Part shown: positions 23,588-33,219 of the stretch, one piece after another | Numbering within the stretch: position 1 is the first letter of the stretch | How the letters are laid out: each line of letters starts with the position of its first letter | Notes under the pieces: model-generated | The model's database searches: none | Seen by the model: the letters and a program-made list of their open reading frames with translations, nothing else | Told to the model about the DNA's origin: nothing | Made by a program: the position numbers and the translations under genes | DNA from: Gemmatimonadota bacterium | GTDB taxonomy: Bacteria; Gemmatimonadota; Gemmatimonadetes; Longimicrobiales; RSA9 | NCBI GenBank assembly: GCA_007126035.1 | Contig: SLCC01000085.1 | Span: forward strand, 1-33,715 | Direction: 5' to 3' | Length of the DNA stretch: 33,715 nt

Positions 23588-24409
23588 GTGGACGCCCTCC
23601 GCCGGGCGGGTGCCCGCGGCGTGGACCGGGAGGGCGCCCACGTTCTGGCCCTCTTCCCGCCGCCCCATGATATCGAGCCGCTGGTTCGAGAGGTGGAGGC
23701 GGCGGTCCGGGCCAGCACAACGTTGGAAAACCCCACCATCACCTGTCGCTGGGAGCCGGCCGAGTCGCTGCGGGAGCGCTGGGCCGCTGGCCTGGCGCCG
23801 CGACGGGCCAGCGGTCGGATCGTGGTGTGGCCTGGTGGCGAGCCGCCCGAGACCCGTCCGGGCGACGCGGTGGTCCGCTTGCTACCGGGCCCGGCCTTCG
23901 GAACGGCGGAGCACCCCACCACGCGGGCGTGCCTGAGGCTCCTCGATTCCAGGATCCGGCCGGGCGACCGTGTGCTGGACATCGGTGCCGGCTCCGCCGT
24001 CCTGTCCATCGCCGCGGCGTTGCTGGGTGCCCGTCGCGTGCTGGCCCTCGAGGCAGACGACGTCGCTTGCGCCGCGGCCCGGGCGAACGTCCGGGAGAAC
24101 GGCGTCGCCACGACCGTCGAGGTCCGGGAGCTGCTGGTCCGGCCCCATCACCTGCCCGGCCTGGGCCGGTTCGAAGGTATCCTGGCCAACCTGGAGACGG
24201 AGACGCTGGTGCCCCTGATCCCGGCCATGACGCCGGCTCTGGTCAGCGGCGGCTGGCTCATCGTCTCCGGCGTGCTGACCCAGGAGAGCGGCCGGGTGCT
24301 GGAAGCGGCGCACCGAACCGGACTCACGCCCGAGGTGGCGGACCGGGACGCGGGCTGGTGGACCGCCGGGTTCAGGTCTCAGAACGGATCGACAGCCCCC
24401 GCCGCGTAG
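23588..24409 (+). CDS. prmA: Ribosomal protein L11 methyltransferase-like (PrmA)
   Basis: The first standard start codon in this frame is GTG 23588, giving 273 residues. But the same frame is open back to 23488 and reads LPDRWLILSVQAPPRGEEHL just before it, which looks like the missing first beta strand of PrmA. A GTG at 23514 overlaps the preceding stop (TAGTG) and would be an ideal coupled start, but it is one base out of register, so an indel near 23517-23524 is likely. In the visible protein, PGPAFGTAEHPTTRACL (about residues 101-117) is the PrmA signature that precedes SAM motif I, DIGAGSAVLSIAA (about 130-142), and ILANLETETLVPLIP is the N-P-P-Y-equivalent region. PrmA trimethylates L11. 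The 3' end overlaps the convergent dmsC gene by 31 bases. Confidence 0.8.
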   Translation: MDALRRAGARGVDREGAHVLALFPPPHDIEPLVREVEAAVRASTTLENPTITCRWEPAESLRERWAAGLAPRRASGRIVVWPGGEPPETRPGDAVVRLLPGPAFGTAEHPTTRACLRLLDSRIRPGDRVLDIGAGSAVLSIAAALLGARRVLALEADDVACAAARANVRENGVATTVEVRELLVRPHHLPGLGRFEGILANLETETLVPLIPAMTPALVSGGWLIVSGVLTQESGRVLEAAHRTGLTPEVADRDAGWWTAGFRSQNGSTAPAA

Positions 24410-25326
24410 AAGAGCATCCTGCCCACGGCTTCGGAGGCCAGCAGCAGCAGGAGCATGGCCACGATCCATCGCCCGCGTCCCCTGGCCGCGGCGGCCGAGC
24501 CAGGGTCGAGTGCGGGTCTCACCAGCAAGCCCATGATGAGCAGGCCGGCCACGAGCAGCAGCGCCAGTCGGCCGGCGGTCAGCGCCGAGCCGGTGGCGGA
24601 CGCGGCCAGCTCCCGGGTCACCGGGTGGTACAGCGTGGCCGCGGCCTGGGCCACTATCGCGGCCAGCCCCACCGCCAGGAGCACGAGGCCCGGCCTCGCA
24701 CCTCCCGGGGCAGCCGACTCGCCACCCACCGGATCCGGCAGCGGTCGAGCCTCCAGGTAGGCCGCCATGGCCACGGTGCCCAGCAACAGCGTGGTCAGCA
24801 GGAAGCTGGCGGGCGTGAGCCAGCTATTCCAGACCGGTCGGGCGGGCAGCATGTAGACCTGGGCCACGCTCCAGACCAGGAGCAGCCCGGCCAGGGCCAG
24901 CGCCGGCGGGAGAGCCGGCGCCAGCACCCGGCGGGCTCGGGTCGCCGCTGCTGGCCGGCGGTTCAGCTGGAAGGTGACAGCCCACAGCCCGAAGAACACC
25001 AGCCCCGCCAGGATCTCGCGGCTTAGCCAGGAGCTGCCCAGGTTGGTCAGAGCCCACACTGCGTTCAGTGGTGCGCCCAGGTGAAGCAGCGAAGCGGCCA
25101 GCCCCACGGCGGTGGCGACCCCCACCAGCAGGAGCGGCCGGTGTGACCAGGCCGCCCAGGCCCCGTCCCGGTACCGGTCCGCACCGCCAGCCATGCCATC
25201 CGCGGCCGCGGCCTCGCCGCCAGCCCACAGCATCCGCCTCACCACCAGCAGGGCCAGGCACGACCCCACCGCGAGCTGGACGGCCAGGGTAAAGACCACC
25301 AGGGGCAGTTCGTGGAAGAGGCTCAT
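24379..25326 (-). CDS. dmsC: DmsC-type membrane anchor subunit of a molybdopterin oxidoreductase
   Basis: The 315-residue protein has about eight membrane helices and starts MSLFHELPLVVFTLAVQLAV, the usual DmsC N-terminus ('E-x-P-L-V-x-F'). Family features include SLLHLGAP with AWRA/ALTNLGSSWLSREIL (about 80-107) and VYMLPARPVWNSW (about 155-168). DmsC binds quinol and passes electrons to the iron-sulfur subunit, replacing a cytochrome. Its ATG (25326) overlaps the dmsB stop in an ATGA, so the subunits are translationally coupled. The end overlaps prmA by 31 bases. No separate DmsD/TorD-type maturation chaperone was seen within this window. Confidence 0.9.
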   Translation of the reverse strand: MSLFHELPLVVFTLAVQLAVGSCLALLVVRRMLWAGGEAAAADGMAGGADRYRDGAWAAWSHRPLLLVGVATAVGLAASLLHLGAPLNAVWALTNLGSSWLSREILAGLVFFGLWAVTFQLNRRPAAATRARRVLAPALPPALALAGLLLVWSVAQVYMLPARPVWNSWLTPASFLLTTLLLGTVAMAAYLEARPLPDPVGGESAAPGGARPGLVLLAVGLAAIVAQAAATLYHPVTRELAASATGSALTAGRLALLLVAGLLIMGLLVRPALDPGSAAAARGRGRWIVAMLLLLLASEAVGRMLFYAAGAVDPF

Positions 25327-25958
25327 CGCAGGTCCCGCTCCGGGTTCGAGGAGTGGCCGGTCCCCCGCCCCGCCAGCTGCCCATGGGGGTGCGGCGTGAT
25401 GACCAGCCGAGGCCGTGTGCGCTCGCCCGGCGGCAGCGGCGCCAGCGCGTCCAGGCTCCCGTACCGTTCCCGCAGCTCATGAATGGGCCCCACCTCCAGC
25501 GCCCTGGTAACGCACGCCGTCACGCACCACGGCTCCTCGCCCCCGTCGACCAGGTCGATGCACAGGTCGCACTTGGCCATACGTCCCGACGACGGGTCGT
25601 AAGACAGCGCGCCGTACGGGCATGCCCACTCGCAGTAGCGGCAGCCCGCGCAGCGGCTGGACTCGATGACCACCACCCCGTCGTCCCGCTGCCGGAGAGC
25701 GCCGGTGGGACAAGCCCTCAGGCAGGCCGGCTCCTCACAGTGCATGCAGGAGACGGACAGGCAGTAGGCGAAGATGCCCGACGGCGCCATGAGGGTCGGG
25801 TCCTCGGGGTCAGGGATCCAGCCACCACCGCTGTACTCCACGACCCGGCGGAAATGCCGTCCGGGTGGCAGCCCGTTCTTCGACTTGCAGGCTATCACGC
25901 AGGTCCGGCAGCCGATGCAGGCGGACGCGTCGATGCGGAATCCGAGAGCGGTCGTCAT
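25323..25958 (-). CDS. dmsB: DmsB-type four-cluster ferredoxin subunit
   Basis: Starting at ATG 25958 gives MTTALGFRIDASACIGCRTC; a GTG at 25964 overlapping the dmsA stop (GTGA) is also possible, and AGGAG fits both. Four cysteine clusters are complete: CIGCRTCVIAC, CMHCEEPACLRAC with a following CP, CAGCRYCEWACP, and CDLCIDLVDGGEEPWCVTAC. They bind four 4Fe-4S clusters, forming the wire between the quinol-oxidising membrane subunit and the molybdenum subunit. The first cluster is followed by KSKNGLPPG and a FRRVVEY strand, typical of DmsB/PhsB-type proteins. The C-terminal tail (about 175-211) is Pro/Arg-rich. The length fits the family. Confidence 0.93.
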   Translation of the reverse strand: MTTALGFRIDASACIGCRTCVIACKSKNGLPPGRHFRRVVEYSGGGWIPDPEDPTLMAPSGIFAYCLSVSCMHCEEPACLRACPTGALRQRDDGVVVIESSRCAGCRYCEWACPYGALSYDPSSGRMAKCDLCIDLVDGGEEPWCVTACVTRALEVGPIHELRERYGSLDALAPLPPGERTRPRLVITPHPHGQLAGRGTGHSSNPERDLR

Positions 25959-25960
25959 GC

Positions 25961-28597
25961 TCACACCGCTCCTTTCGGCTGTCGCGGCGGCTGCCGCCAG
26001 TCAGGCGGCAGGCGCTGGGGACCCCGGTAGCGGGTCACCTCGACCGCGCAGGTGTTCCAGCCCTGGTGCCCCTGCCCGGTGGGCCTGGCGCCGTTCAGCA
26101 CGTTCGTGGCGCCGCCACGGTCCAGTCCGGTCCGGAAATCCACGTCGGCCCACGCGCCCTCGCCCAGCGCCACCACGCCGGGCATCATGCGCTCGGTGAC
26201 GAAGAGGGGCCGGAGCACCGACCCATGCCGGCTGCGGATCAGCACGACGTCGCCCGTGGCCAGGTCCCGGGCCTCGGCGTCCACGGAGCTCATGATGAAC
26301 TCCTGCGGGAACGATTCCCGGAGCCAGCCCACGTTGTCGAAGACGGAATGGGTCCGGCGCCGGTAGTGCAGCGTGATCAACTGGAGCGGGTGCGGTCCCT
26401 TGATCCCCCGCTCGAAGTCGTCGAACGTCTCCTCATACCCCTCCGCCGGCGGGCGGTAGACCGGGATCGGGTCGATGCGGGAGAAGCCCACGTCCCGGAC
26501 GAACTCGGCCATCCGCTGGCAGTGGAGCTCGAAGCGGCCGCTCCGGGTGGACAGCGGGTGCCGCTCGGGCTCCCGGCGGAACGACTCGAAGGCGATGTGG
26601 CCCAGCCCGTCGCCCGGCCGGCGAGGCACCAGGTAGATGCCCTTCTCGCGGAACTCCGGCAGCGTGATCCGACCCTCCTGGGGCTGGCCCTCTACTCCCA
26701 TCTCCCGGATGTCATCCTTCGTGATGGTGACGAGCCGCTCCCGACCCCGCCCATCAGGGCCCACCACCCAGGCGCCGGCCAGACGGTTGAACGTCTGCTG
26801 CTCCGGCGAGACCGGCAGCATGTCGGCGAAATCGATCCCCATCCGCCGGCCCAGCTCCGCGGCTATCCAGGCGTCGTCCCGGGCCTCGTACTGGGGCTCC
26901 ACCACCTGTCGGGCCCAGATCAGGTGGTCACGATTGCCCTTGAAGTAGCTGTGTCGCTCCCACTGGGTGGTGACCGGGAGCACGATGTCCGAGAAGCGGG
27001 CGTTGGGGTTGTAGACGAAGTTCAGGGTCAGGACGAACTCCGCCCGCCGGTGCGCCTCGATCCCCTTCATCAGCCCCGAGACCTGGTTCAGGGCCGACGC
27101 GCCGTCGTGGACGATGGCGCGCAGGTCGATGGGCCGGCGGTCGCCATCACCGGCGGTGTACTCGCCCTCCAGGATCGCGGACCAGAGCTCGCTGTTGTTG
27201 ATCCGGGCCGTGGTCCGGCGCGGCACGCCGCGGAGCGGCGGCACTCCGGTCCCGCCGGCGCCCACCAGGAACGGCCCACCGTCCGCCGTCCGCTCCCAGC
27301 AGCTCACGCCCGTCATGCGACCCTGCTGGCCGATGTGGCCGGTCATGCAGCCCAGGGTCAGGAACATCTGGGGCCAGCTGTCGCTGTCGTGGGTCCGGGC
27401 CGGGGCCCAGGCGGTGAGCAGCGCGGTCCGGCGAGTGCGGGCGATCCGCCTGGCCAGCCGTCGGATCCGGGGCGCGCTCACGCCGCAGATGCGCGCCGCC
27501 CACTCGGGCGTCTTGGGCACGCCGTCGCGACGGCCCAGGATGTAGTCCCGCACGTTGTCGGCGGGATCGGCGCCTTCTGGCATGTGGTCCGGGTCGAAGC
27601 CCACGGTGCAGCGGTTCAGGAAGTCCCAGTCGACGAGGGGGTTCCGCTCCGGGTCGTCCTCGTCCAGGAGCGCGTACGCCATGCCCAGGGCCAGAGCGTG
27701 GTCGGTGCCGGGCCGCACGGGCACCCACTCGTCGGCCAGGGTCATGGCCGAGTCGTTGTAGTACGGGTCGATGAAGAGGAATTTGGCCCCGGCCCGCCTG
27801 GCCTGGAGGTAGTAGTACATGGAGTTGCCCTGGGCGCTCCAGGCCGGGTTGCCGCCCCACAGGACGATCAGCTCGCAGTTCTCCAGGTCCAGGCGGTCGT
27901 TGTGGCTGGTGCTGCTCAGCCCGTCGCCCAGCCCGATCATGGGGCCGGTGTGATACCAGGTGCCCCATGAGGTGGAGCCCCAGTTGGTGACCGCGCCGCC
28001 CAGGGCGGTGAACAGCCGGCGCAGCGTGCTGCCCAGCTCCAGGACCGACTCGTTGCCGTGCTCGGCCATGATGCGCTCCAGCTCGGCCGCCGTCAGGTCC
28101 AGCGCCTCGTCCCACGAGATGCGCTCCCACTCATCCTCGCCACGCAGCTCCCGCCGCCCACCGCCCGGCTCCCAGTTCCGGCGCTTCATGGGGTAGCGCA
28201 GGCGGTCCGGGCCGAAGACCTGCCCCTGCTGGGCCCGGCCCCTGGCGCAGGCCCGCATCTGGGGCGTCTCCGGCGAGTCGGGGTGCGTGTCGTCGCTCTT
28301 CACCGCCAGGACCCGGCCCTCCACCACGTAGGCGGACAGCAGACAGCGCTGGCCGCCGCAGTTGTGCCAGCACGGAGCGGGTATCCACTCGCCGCCGGTC
28401 AGGGGCACGGGTCCGGAAGGAGGCAGGCCGATGTCGTCGATGTCCCACGGCAGGCGAGGCCCCTTGAGCAGCGGCAGCCCGGCGCCCACGCCGCCGGCCG
28501 CCAGAACGGAACCACCCGCCACGGCACCCCACTTGAGGAAATCCCGCCGGTCGAGGCTGGAGGGTCCCGTCAGGCCATCATCGGCATGATCCGACAT
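25961..28597 (-). CDS. dmsA: DmsA-type molybdopterin oxidoreductase catalytic subunit (Tat-exported)
   Basis: The 878-residue protein has a twin-arginine signal (RRDFLKWGA at 17-25) followed by a hydrophobic Gly/Ala core. Cysteines 76, 80, 85 and 117 (CWHNCGGQRC and RACARG) fit the N-terminal 4Fe-4S site of the DMSO reductase family. NWGSTSWGT (203-211) aligns with the DmsA region that supplies the Ser ligand of molybdenum, so a Ser-ligated subtype is likely. GNPAWSAQGNS, ARFSDIVLPVTTQWER and a C-terminal molydopterin-binding domain (TGDVVLIRSRHGSV, GHQGWNTCAVEV) complete the fold. Substrate could be DMSO, an N-oxide, or an oxyanion such as selenate; sequence alone does not decide. An AAAGGA site precedes ATG 28597 and a perfect hairpin lies just upstream. 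Confidence 0.92.
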   Translation of the reverse strand: MSDHADDGLTGPSSLDRRDFLKWGAVAGGSVLAAGGVGAGLPLLKGPRLPWDIDDIGLPPSGPVPLTGGEWIPAPCWHNCGGQRCLLSAYVVEGRVLAVKSDDTHPDSPETPQMRACARGRAQQGQVFGPDRLRYPMKRRNWEPGGGRRELRGEDEWERISWDEALDLTAAELERIMAEHGNESVLELGSTLRRLFTALGGAVTNWGSTSWGTWYHTGPMIGLGDGLSSTSHNDRLDLENCELIVLWGGNPAWSAQGNSMYYYLQARRAGAKFLFIDPYYNDSAMTLADEWVPVRPGTDHALALGMAYALLDEDDPERNPLVDWDFLNRCTVGFDPDHMPEGADPADNVRDYILGRRDGVPKTPEWAARICGVSAPRIRRLARRIARTRRTALLTAWAPARTHDSDSWPQMFLTLGCMTGHIGQQGRMTGVSCWERTADGGPFLVGAGGTGVPPLRGVPRRTTARINNSELWSAILEGEYTAGDGDRRPIDLRAIVHDGASALNQVSGLMKGIEAHRRAEFVLTLNFVYNPNARFSDIVLPVTTQWERHSYFKGNRDHLIWARQVVEPQYEARDDAWIAAELGRRMGIDFADMLPVSPEQQTFNRLAGAWVVGPDGRGRERLVTITKDDIREMGVEGQPQEGRITLPEFREKGIYLVPRRPGDGLGHIAFESFRREPERHPLSTRSGRFELHCQRMAEFVRDVGFSRIDPIPVYRPPAEGYEETFDDFERGIKGPHPLQLITLHYRRRTHSVFDNVGWLRESFPQEFIMSSVDAEARDLATGDVVLIRSRHGSVLRPLFVTERMMPGVVALGEGAWADVDFRTGLDRGGATNVLNGARPTGQGHQGWNTCAVEVTRYRGPQRLPPDWRQPPRQPKGAV

Positions 28598-28614
28598 GCA
28601 ACTCTATCCTTTCA

Positions 28615-28637
28615 GGAGGCCGCCAGCGATGGCCTCC
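28615..28637 (-). promoter_or_regulatory. Perfect 7-bp hairpin in the dmsA leader
   Basis: GGAGGCC (28615-28621) and GGCCTCC (28631-28637) form a perfect stem with a nine-base loop, ending six bases before the AAAGGA ribosome site of dmsA in the minus-strand reading. It may modulate translation or be the site of a regulator. The divergent gap 28598-28804 shows no convincing FNR-type TTGAT-N4-ATCAA site. Confidence 0.45.
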
Positions 28638-28804
28638 ACCGTCAACGTGCGTGCGCGGGTCTCACGGAATAGTGCACGCTTCTCACCGTCCGCTCAAGTC
28701 CGCGGGTCGCAGTCGGCTCGTTCTTGTGGCCCTGGTGCCCCGTCCGGCGTATCTTGTATCGAGTGCCCGCAGAGTGCTCCTCCCGCTAGAACACCAATAC
28801 GGTG

Positions 28805-31297
28805 ATGAGGGCAACACGGCCCATGTTCCACACCAGCTTAGACCAGGTTCCCGGTAGCGGCGTAGTGGCAATCAACCGACGGCTGACGGAACTCGTGGAC
28901 AGTTCCTTCCCCGGCCTCATCGCTCACCTCTACCCGGTGGCGGAGGACGGTTCGCTGCCAGAGACTCCTCACGGGCTCGAGACCGGCTCGCCCACGGCGC
29001 CACCGGCCAGGCTCATGAGATCCCTGGCGGAGCGGGTGGTCCGGGAAGGCGGTGCCGAGCCGGTCCATGAGGCAGCCGGCGGGCACGCGGTGGTCAGCCT
29101 GCCCCTGCACGGTCCCGAAGGGTCGTCGCTCCTGGGCGTCCTGGTGCTGGCGGCCGCCGGCGGGGAGCAGGTCCCGGGCGAGGCGCGCCTGTTGGCGGCA
29201 CTCGCCTCGGCGGAGCTGGCGCGGGAGGCCGAGCGGCTGGCAAGGCTGCGCGCGGAAGCGCTGTCGGGGGGCCAGAACCAGGTGCTCCAGTCAATCGCGT
29301 CGGGCGCGCCGCTGAGCGAAACGCTGGACGTGCTGACGCGTGAGCTCGAGCAACTCATCCGCGACACCCGCTGCGCCGTCTTCGTCGCCGATCCGGAGCA
29401 GGCCTCGCTCCGGCCCGAAGCAGCGCCCTCGTTACCCGCTGAGTTCATCGTGAGGTTCGGCGACGTGGCCCTCCGCGACGACATCTCGCCCTATGCCGAG
29501 GCTGCCCGGACCGGCGCCCAGGTCATAGCGTGCCGGCTCCATGCCGATCCCCGGTGGGCCGGGTTCGCCGGTATGGTAGGGGACCTGGGCGTCGAGTCTT
29601 GCTGGGCGGTGCCTGTCCTGGACGACCACGGCGAGGTGCTGGGCGTCCTGGCCCTCCACCACCAGTCGTCCCGCCCGCCGGAAGGCTGGGAGAGCGACCT
29701 GGTGGAAGCCCTGGCGCGGACCACCGGCATCGCCATCGAGGGAGCCCGTGCGGAGCGAGCACTGCGCGCCAGTGAGGCCCGTTTCCGGGACCTGGTGGAA
29801 GCCTCCAGCGACTACATCTGGGAGATGAACGAGCACGGGGTGAACGTCTATTCCAGCCCCCAGATCGAGGAGATCATGGGCTACACCCCGGACGAGGTGG
29901 TGGGGATGCGCCCGACCGATCCCATGACGTCCGACGAGCGGAACCGCCTGTCACCGGTCTACCAGTCCATCATGGAGTCCCGGGAGCCATTCCATTGCCT
30001 CGAGAACGTCAACATAGCCAAGGACGGCCGCACGGTGGTGCTGGAGACCAGCGGCGTCCCCATCTTCGACGATGAGGGCGTTTTCCGCGGCTACCGCGGC
30101 GTGGACCGCGACATCACCCGGCGGAAGCGGCTCGAGGACCAGCTCCGGGTGGCCCAGAAGCTCGAGGCCGTGGGTCGGCTGGCCGGCGGTGTGGCCCACG
30201 ACTTCGACAACCTCCTCACCGCTGTCAAGGGACACGCCGAGCTGCTGGCAGCCGAGCTGCCCGCCGATCACCCGCACATAGAGGACCTGGACGGGATCAG
30301 GGCAGCGGCAGAAAAGGCCAGCTCCCTCACCCGGGGGCTCCTTGCGTTCAGCCGCAGGCAGCTCCTCCGACCGGAGCTCCTGGACCCGAACCAGGTCATC
30401 ACTGACGTCCAGGACATGCTGGCCCGCCTCCTGCCCGACAACATAAACTTGCACGTCCAGTTGGACCGCGCCATCGGGTCAGTGCGCGCGGACCGCGGAC
30501 AGATCGAACAGGTGCTGGTCAACGTGGCCGTCAACGGTAGCGACGCCATGCCCGATGGCGGCGACCTGTCCATCCGTACCTACGAGGCCACGGTCGCCCC
30601 GGCGGACCTGCTGGGCAAGCCGGTGGACATCGGCGCGGGCCGGTACGTGGTCATCGAGGTCGAGGACACGGGCGTGGGCATGACCGAGGACGTGCAGTCA
30701 CGCGCCTTCGAGCCGTTCTTCACCACCAAGCCCGTGGGAGAAGGAACGGGGCTCGGCCTGTCCGCCGTCTACGGGATAGTGCAACAGAGTGGTGGAGCGG
30801 TGCGCGTTGATTCCGAGCCCGACAGGGGCTCCGTCTTCCGCGCCTACCTCCCCCGGGTCGACGCCGGGGCCGACCTCCCCACAAGCGACGCGGCGGCCTC
30901 GGAACCGGCCGACGGCGCAGAAACCATCCTACTGGTCGAGGAGGAAGAATCGGTGCGGCGGCTGCTTCGCCGTACCCTCGAACGACAGGGGCACACGGTC
31001 ATCGAGGCGGGTAACGGCGCGGCCGGCCTCAACGCGGTGGTGCAGCATGAAGGTCGTATCGATCTCCTGGTGACAGGCATGTTGATGCCGGAAATGGGTG
31101 GACCCGAGCTGGCCGCCGCCGTGCGCGCCCGCCAGCCGGGCCTGCCCGTCCTCTTCTTGTCCGGCGTGGCGGACCGTGGCGCCGCACCGCCGGTCGGCAT
31201 GTCATGGACCGAAGCCGACCTACTGGAGAAACCGTTCTCCAACCGGGAGTTCCTCCAGCGGGTCCGACGGGCCCTGGAGGCCCGACCGATGCCGTGA
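28805..31297 (+). CDS. GAF-PAS hybrid sensor histidine kinase with a degenerate receiver domain
   Basis: From ATG 28805 (a GTG directly before it is also possible), the 830-residue soluble protein has a GAF-like N-terminus (to about 145), a GAF domain (about 155-315, with [21 protein letters not shown]), a PAS domain (about 322-445, with [19 protein letters not shown]), a HisKA box around His465 ([11 protein letters not shown]), and HATPase_c (about 560-680: [40 protein letters not shown]). A receiver-like domain fills about 706-825. Its acidic pocket is EE (712-713), LSG and EKPF are kept, but the phospho-acceptor region reads [14 protein letters not shown]: the expected Asp is Gly758. The kinase part looks functional. 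It lies divergent from dmsABC, making a regulatory link thinkable, but not shown. No response regulator gene is adjacent. Confidence 0.9.
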   Translation: MRATRPMFHTSLDQVPGSGVVAINRRLTELVDSSFPGLIAHLYPVAEDGSLPETPHGLETGSPTAPPARLMRSLAERVVREGGAEPVHEAAGGHAVVSLPLHGPEGSSLLGVLVLAAAGGEQVPGEARLLAALASAELAREAERLARLRAEALSGGQNQVLQSIASGAPLSETLDVLTRELEQLIRDTRCAVFVADPEQASLRPEAAPSLPAEFIVRFGDVALRDDISPYAEAARTGAQVIACRLHADPRWAGFAGMVGDLGVESCWAVPVLDDHGEVLGVLALHHQSSRPPEGWESDLVEALARTTGIAIEGARAERALRASEARFRDLVEASSDYIWEMNEHGVNVYSSPQIEEIMGYTPDEVVGMRPTDPMTSDERNRLSPVYQSIMESREPFHCLENVNIAKDGRTVVLETSGVPIFDDEGVFRGYRGVDRDITRRKRLEDQLRVAQKLEAVGRLAGGVAHDFDNLLTAVKGHAELLAAELPADHPHIEDLDGIRAAAEKASSLTRGLLAFSRRQLLRPELLDPNQVITDVQDMLARLLPDNINLHVQLDRAIGSVRADRGQIEQVLVNVAVNGSDAMPDGGDLSIRTYEATVAPADLLGKPVDIGAGRYVVIEVEDTGVGMTEDVQSRAFEPFFTTKPVGEGTGLGLSAVYGIVQQSGGAVRVDSEPDRGSVFRAYLPRVDAGADLPTSDAAASEPADGAETILLVEEEESVRRLLRRTLERQGHTVIEAGNGAAGLNAVVQHEGRIDLLVTGMLMPEMGGPELAAAVRARQPGLPVLFLSGVADRGAAPPVGMSWTEADLLEKPFSNREFLQRVRRALEARPMP

Positions 31298-31347
31298 GGC
31301 AGGCCTGCTCCTGTTCGGCTGCGGGTCGTGCTCCGGCGGGTATTCCC

Positions 31348-33093
31348 TTACCGGACCCGCTCGAACCTGATGTCTCGCGCCCGGATGTTGCCCGCCCGGA
31401 ACGCGGTGACGTTGCCGTGCTCGTCCCGCTCGAACTCCACCTGGACCAGTGGGAAGGCGCCGACAAAGGCGTCGCCGTGGCCGTGTCTCAGGGTGACGGG
31501 GTCGCGGCGCCGGTGTCTGACCACCAGGTGGTCGTCACCAGCGGTGACGGTGTAGTAGGTCTCGAACTCGGCGCTGTAGTAGCGGCCCTCGTAGGCGGCC
31601 AGGTCCAGTGTCGCCTCGTCGTCGGGCAGGCGGCGAGCCTCGAAGTCCATTCCGCCCTGGTGCCAGGTCAGTCCGGTCACGGTGCCCGCCGGGTCCTTGT
31701 GGAACGTCACGGCCGAGGCCGCTTCCGGGACGGTGAAGGTAGAGTCGCTGGTGGGTGTCATCTCCAGCACTGTCTGACCCGTGGGCTCGACCAGCAGTCG
31801 GTCTTCTTCCCGCCGGAAGCTCAGGGCCATGCCCGGCTGAATGGTCACGGAGTACCGGCCCGCGAAAATGTCGAACGACGCGGGGTCGTACGACGCCGGG
31901 TCGACGTCCTCCGTGGCGGCGGCCACCGGCTCCGCGGGCGGCGGTGTTGCGGCAGCGGGCGCCTGCCGGGGAGCCATGTGCTCGCCAAAGAAGATCTCGG
32001 CGATGCGGCCCGGTATGCTGCCGTCGAAGCGGCCGTGGTTGCTCAGCACGATGAGCCCCGCGTCCAGGTCGGGGTAGTACCGGAAGGCCGACTGGTGACC
32101 CATCTCCCCACCGCCGTGCTCGATCATGCGCAGCCCTCGCACTGTCCGGACGTAGAGGCCGAGCCCGTACATGGTGGTGTCTCCGGTGGTCAGGACGTTG
32201 CGCGTGGTCATGGCATCCAGCACGGCACGGCCGCCCAGGTCACCGGTGCCCAGGTTGGTCATCCAGCGGGCCAGGTCGCCCACGGTGGAGTAGATGTCGC
32301 CTGCGCCCAAACCGCCACCCATGTCCGGCGCGTCGTGGAAGGCGTCGTCACCCACCGGCGCGTAGCCCTGGGCAGCGCCCGGCACCAACTGCCTCGAGTG
32401 CTCCCGGACCACCGTCGCCGTCATGCCCAGGGGCTCGAATACGTTGTCCCGTAGCCAGTCGGCGAACGGCTGGCCCGTCACCCGCTCCACCACTTTGGCC
32501 AACAGCACGTAGCCCGTGTTGTTGTAGTTGTGCTCGGCGCCGGGGCTGTTCTGGAGCTCCGGCTGACGACGGACCACCTCCAGCGCCTCGCGGGTGGAGA
32601 TGTGGTCCAGGTCCTCGATCCGCCAGCCGCCGATGGCCAGCGCGTTGAGGAACTCGCGGTACCCGCTGGTGTGGGTCAGGAGGTGCCGCAGCGTCACCGC
32701 CTCGCCCAGGTCCGGCAGCTCCGGGAGGTGGACCCGCACGTCGTCGTCCAGCCCCAGCCTTCCCTGCTCCGCCAGCAGCGCCACGGCGAACGCGGTGAAT
32801 TGCTTGGCGGTGGACGCCAGGTTGCCACGGGTGTCAACGGTGAGCGGGACCTGGTGGGTCAGGTTGGCCATGCCGTAGGCCCGCTGGAACACGATCTCGC
32901 CGTTCCGGACCACGGCCACCACCGCGCCCGGACTCTCCGGGCTCGAGTACGGCGCCATGAGCGCATCCACCCGGGCTTGCGGGGTCTCCGCCTCCTGTGC
33001 GGGCAGGGGGTGCACGGCCGCCAGGAGAGCCATGGCGGCGATGAGGGGGAACGGGGATGCCGCACCGCTAGTATTCATGATCGTCCCATTCAT
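31348..33093 (-). CDS. Secreted serine hydrolase, beta-lactamase/class C PBP fold with C-terminal extension
   Basis: The 581-residue protein starts at ATG 33093 with AAGGA eight bases upstream, and has a signal peptide ending PLPAQ-A (about residue 32). The active-site motifs are S-T-A-K (Ser94/Lys97), Y-N-N (Tyr190-Asn192) and HGGGEMGH (about 322-329). LRHLLTHTSGY is the typical class C-fold strand. Residues about 385-410 are a Pro/Ala/Glu linker (RQAPAAATPPPAEP), followed by a beta-rich C-terminal domain with FAGRYSV and YEGRYYSAEFETYYTV blocks, which resemble the lipocalin-like or DUF3471-type tails in this family. Activity may be peptidase or esterase. It is convergent with the histidine kinase gene, 50 bases apart, and has no obvious operon partner. 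Confidence 0.9.
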   Translation of the reverse strand: MNGTIMNTSGAASPFPLIAAMALLAAVHPLPAQEAETPQARVDALMAPYSSPESPGAVVAVVRNGEIVFQRAYGMANLTHQVPLTVDTRGNLASTAKQFTAFAVALLAEQGRLGLDDDVRVHLPELPDLGEAVTLRHLLTHTSGYREFLNALAIGGWRIEDLDHISTREALEVVRRQPELQNSPGAEHNYNNTGYVLLAKVVERVTGQPFADWLRDNVFEPLGMTATVVREHSRQLVPGAAQGYAPVGDDAFHDAPDMGGGLGAGDIYSTVGDLARWMTNLGTGDLGGRAVLDAMTTRNVLTTGDTTMYGLGLYVRTVRGLRMIEHGGGEMGHQSAFRYYPDLDAGLIVLSNHGRFDGSIPGRIAEIFFGEHMAPRQAPAAATPPPAEPVAAATEDVDPASYDPASFDIFAGRYSVTIQPGMALSFRREEDRLLVEPTGQTVLEMTPTSDSTFTVPEAASAVTFHKDPAGTVTGLTWHQGGMDFEARRLPDDEATLDLAAYEGRYYSAEFETYYTVTAGDDHLVVRHRRRDPVTLRHGHGDAFVGAFPLVQVEFERDEHGNVTAFRAGNIRARDIRFERVR

Positions 33094-33219
33094 TATCGGA
33101 TTCCTTCACAACCGACGCCATCCTGTCGGGGACAGCAACGAGCTTCGGTACGCCATACGTCGGAGCACGCCGCCGGGTTTCGACGCGGCCACCTGCCGCG
33201 GCCACCTGCGAATTCGCCG

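Noticed and set aside
25865-27970. Long open frame antisense to dmsA and dmsB (701 codons)
   Set aside because: Same reason; the dms genes on the other strand have full catalytic motifs and coupled starts.
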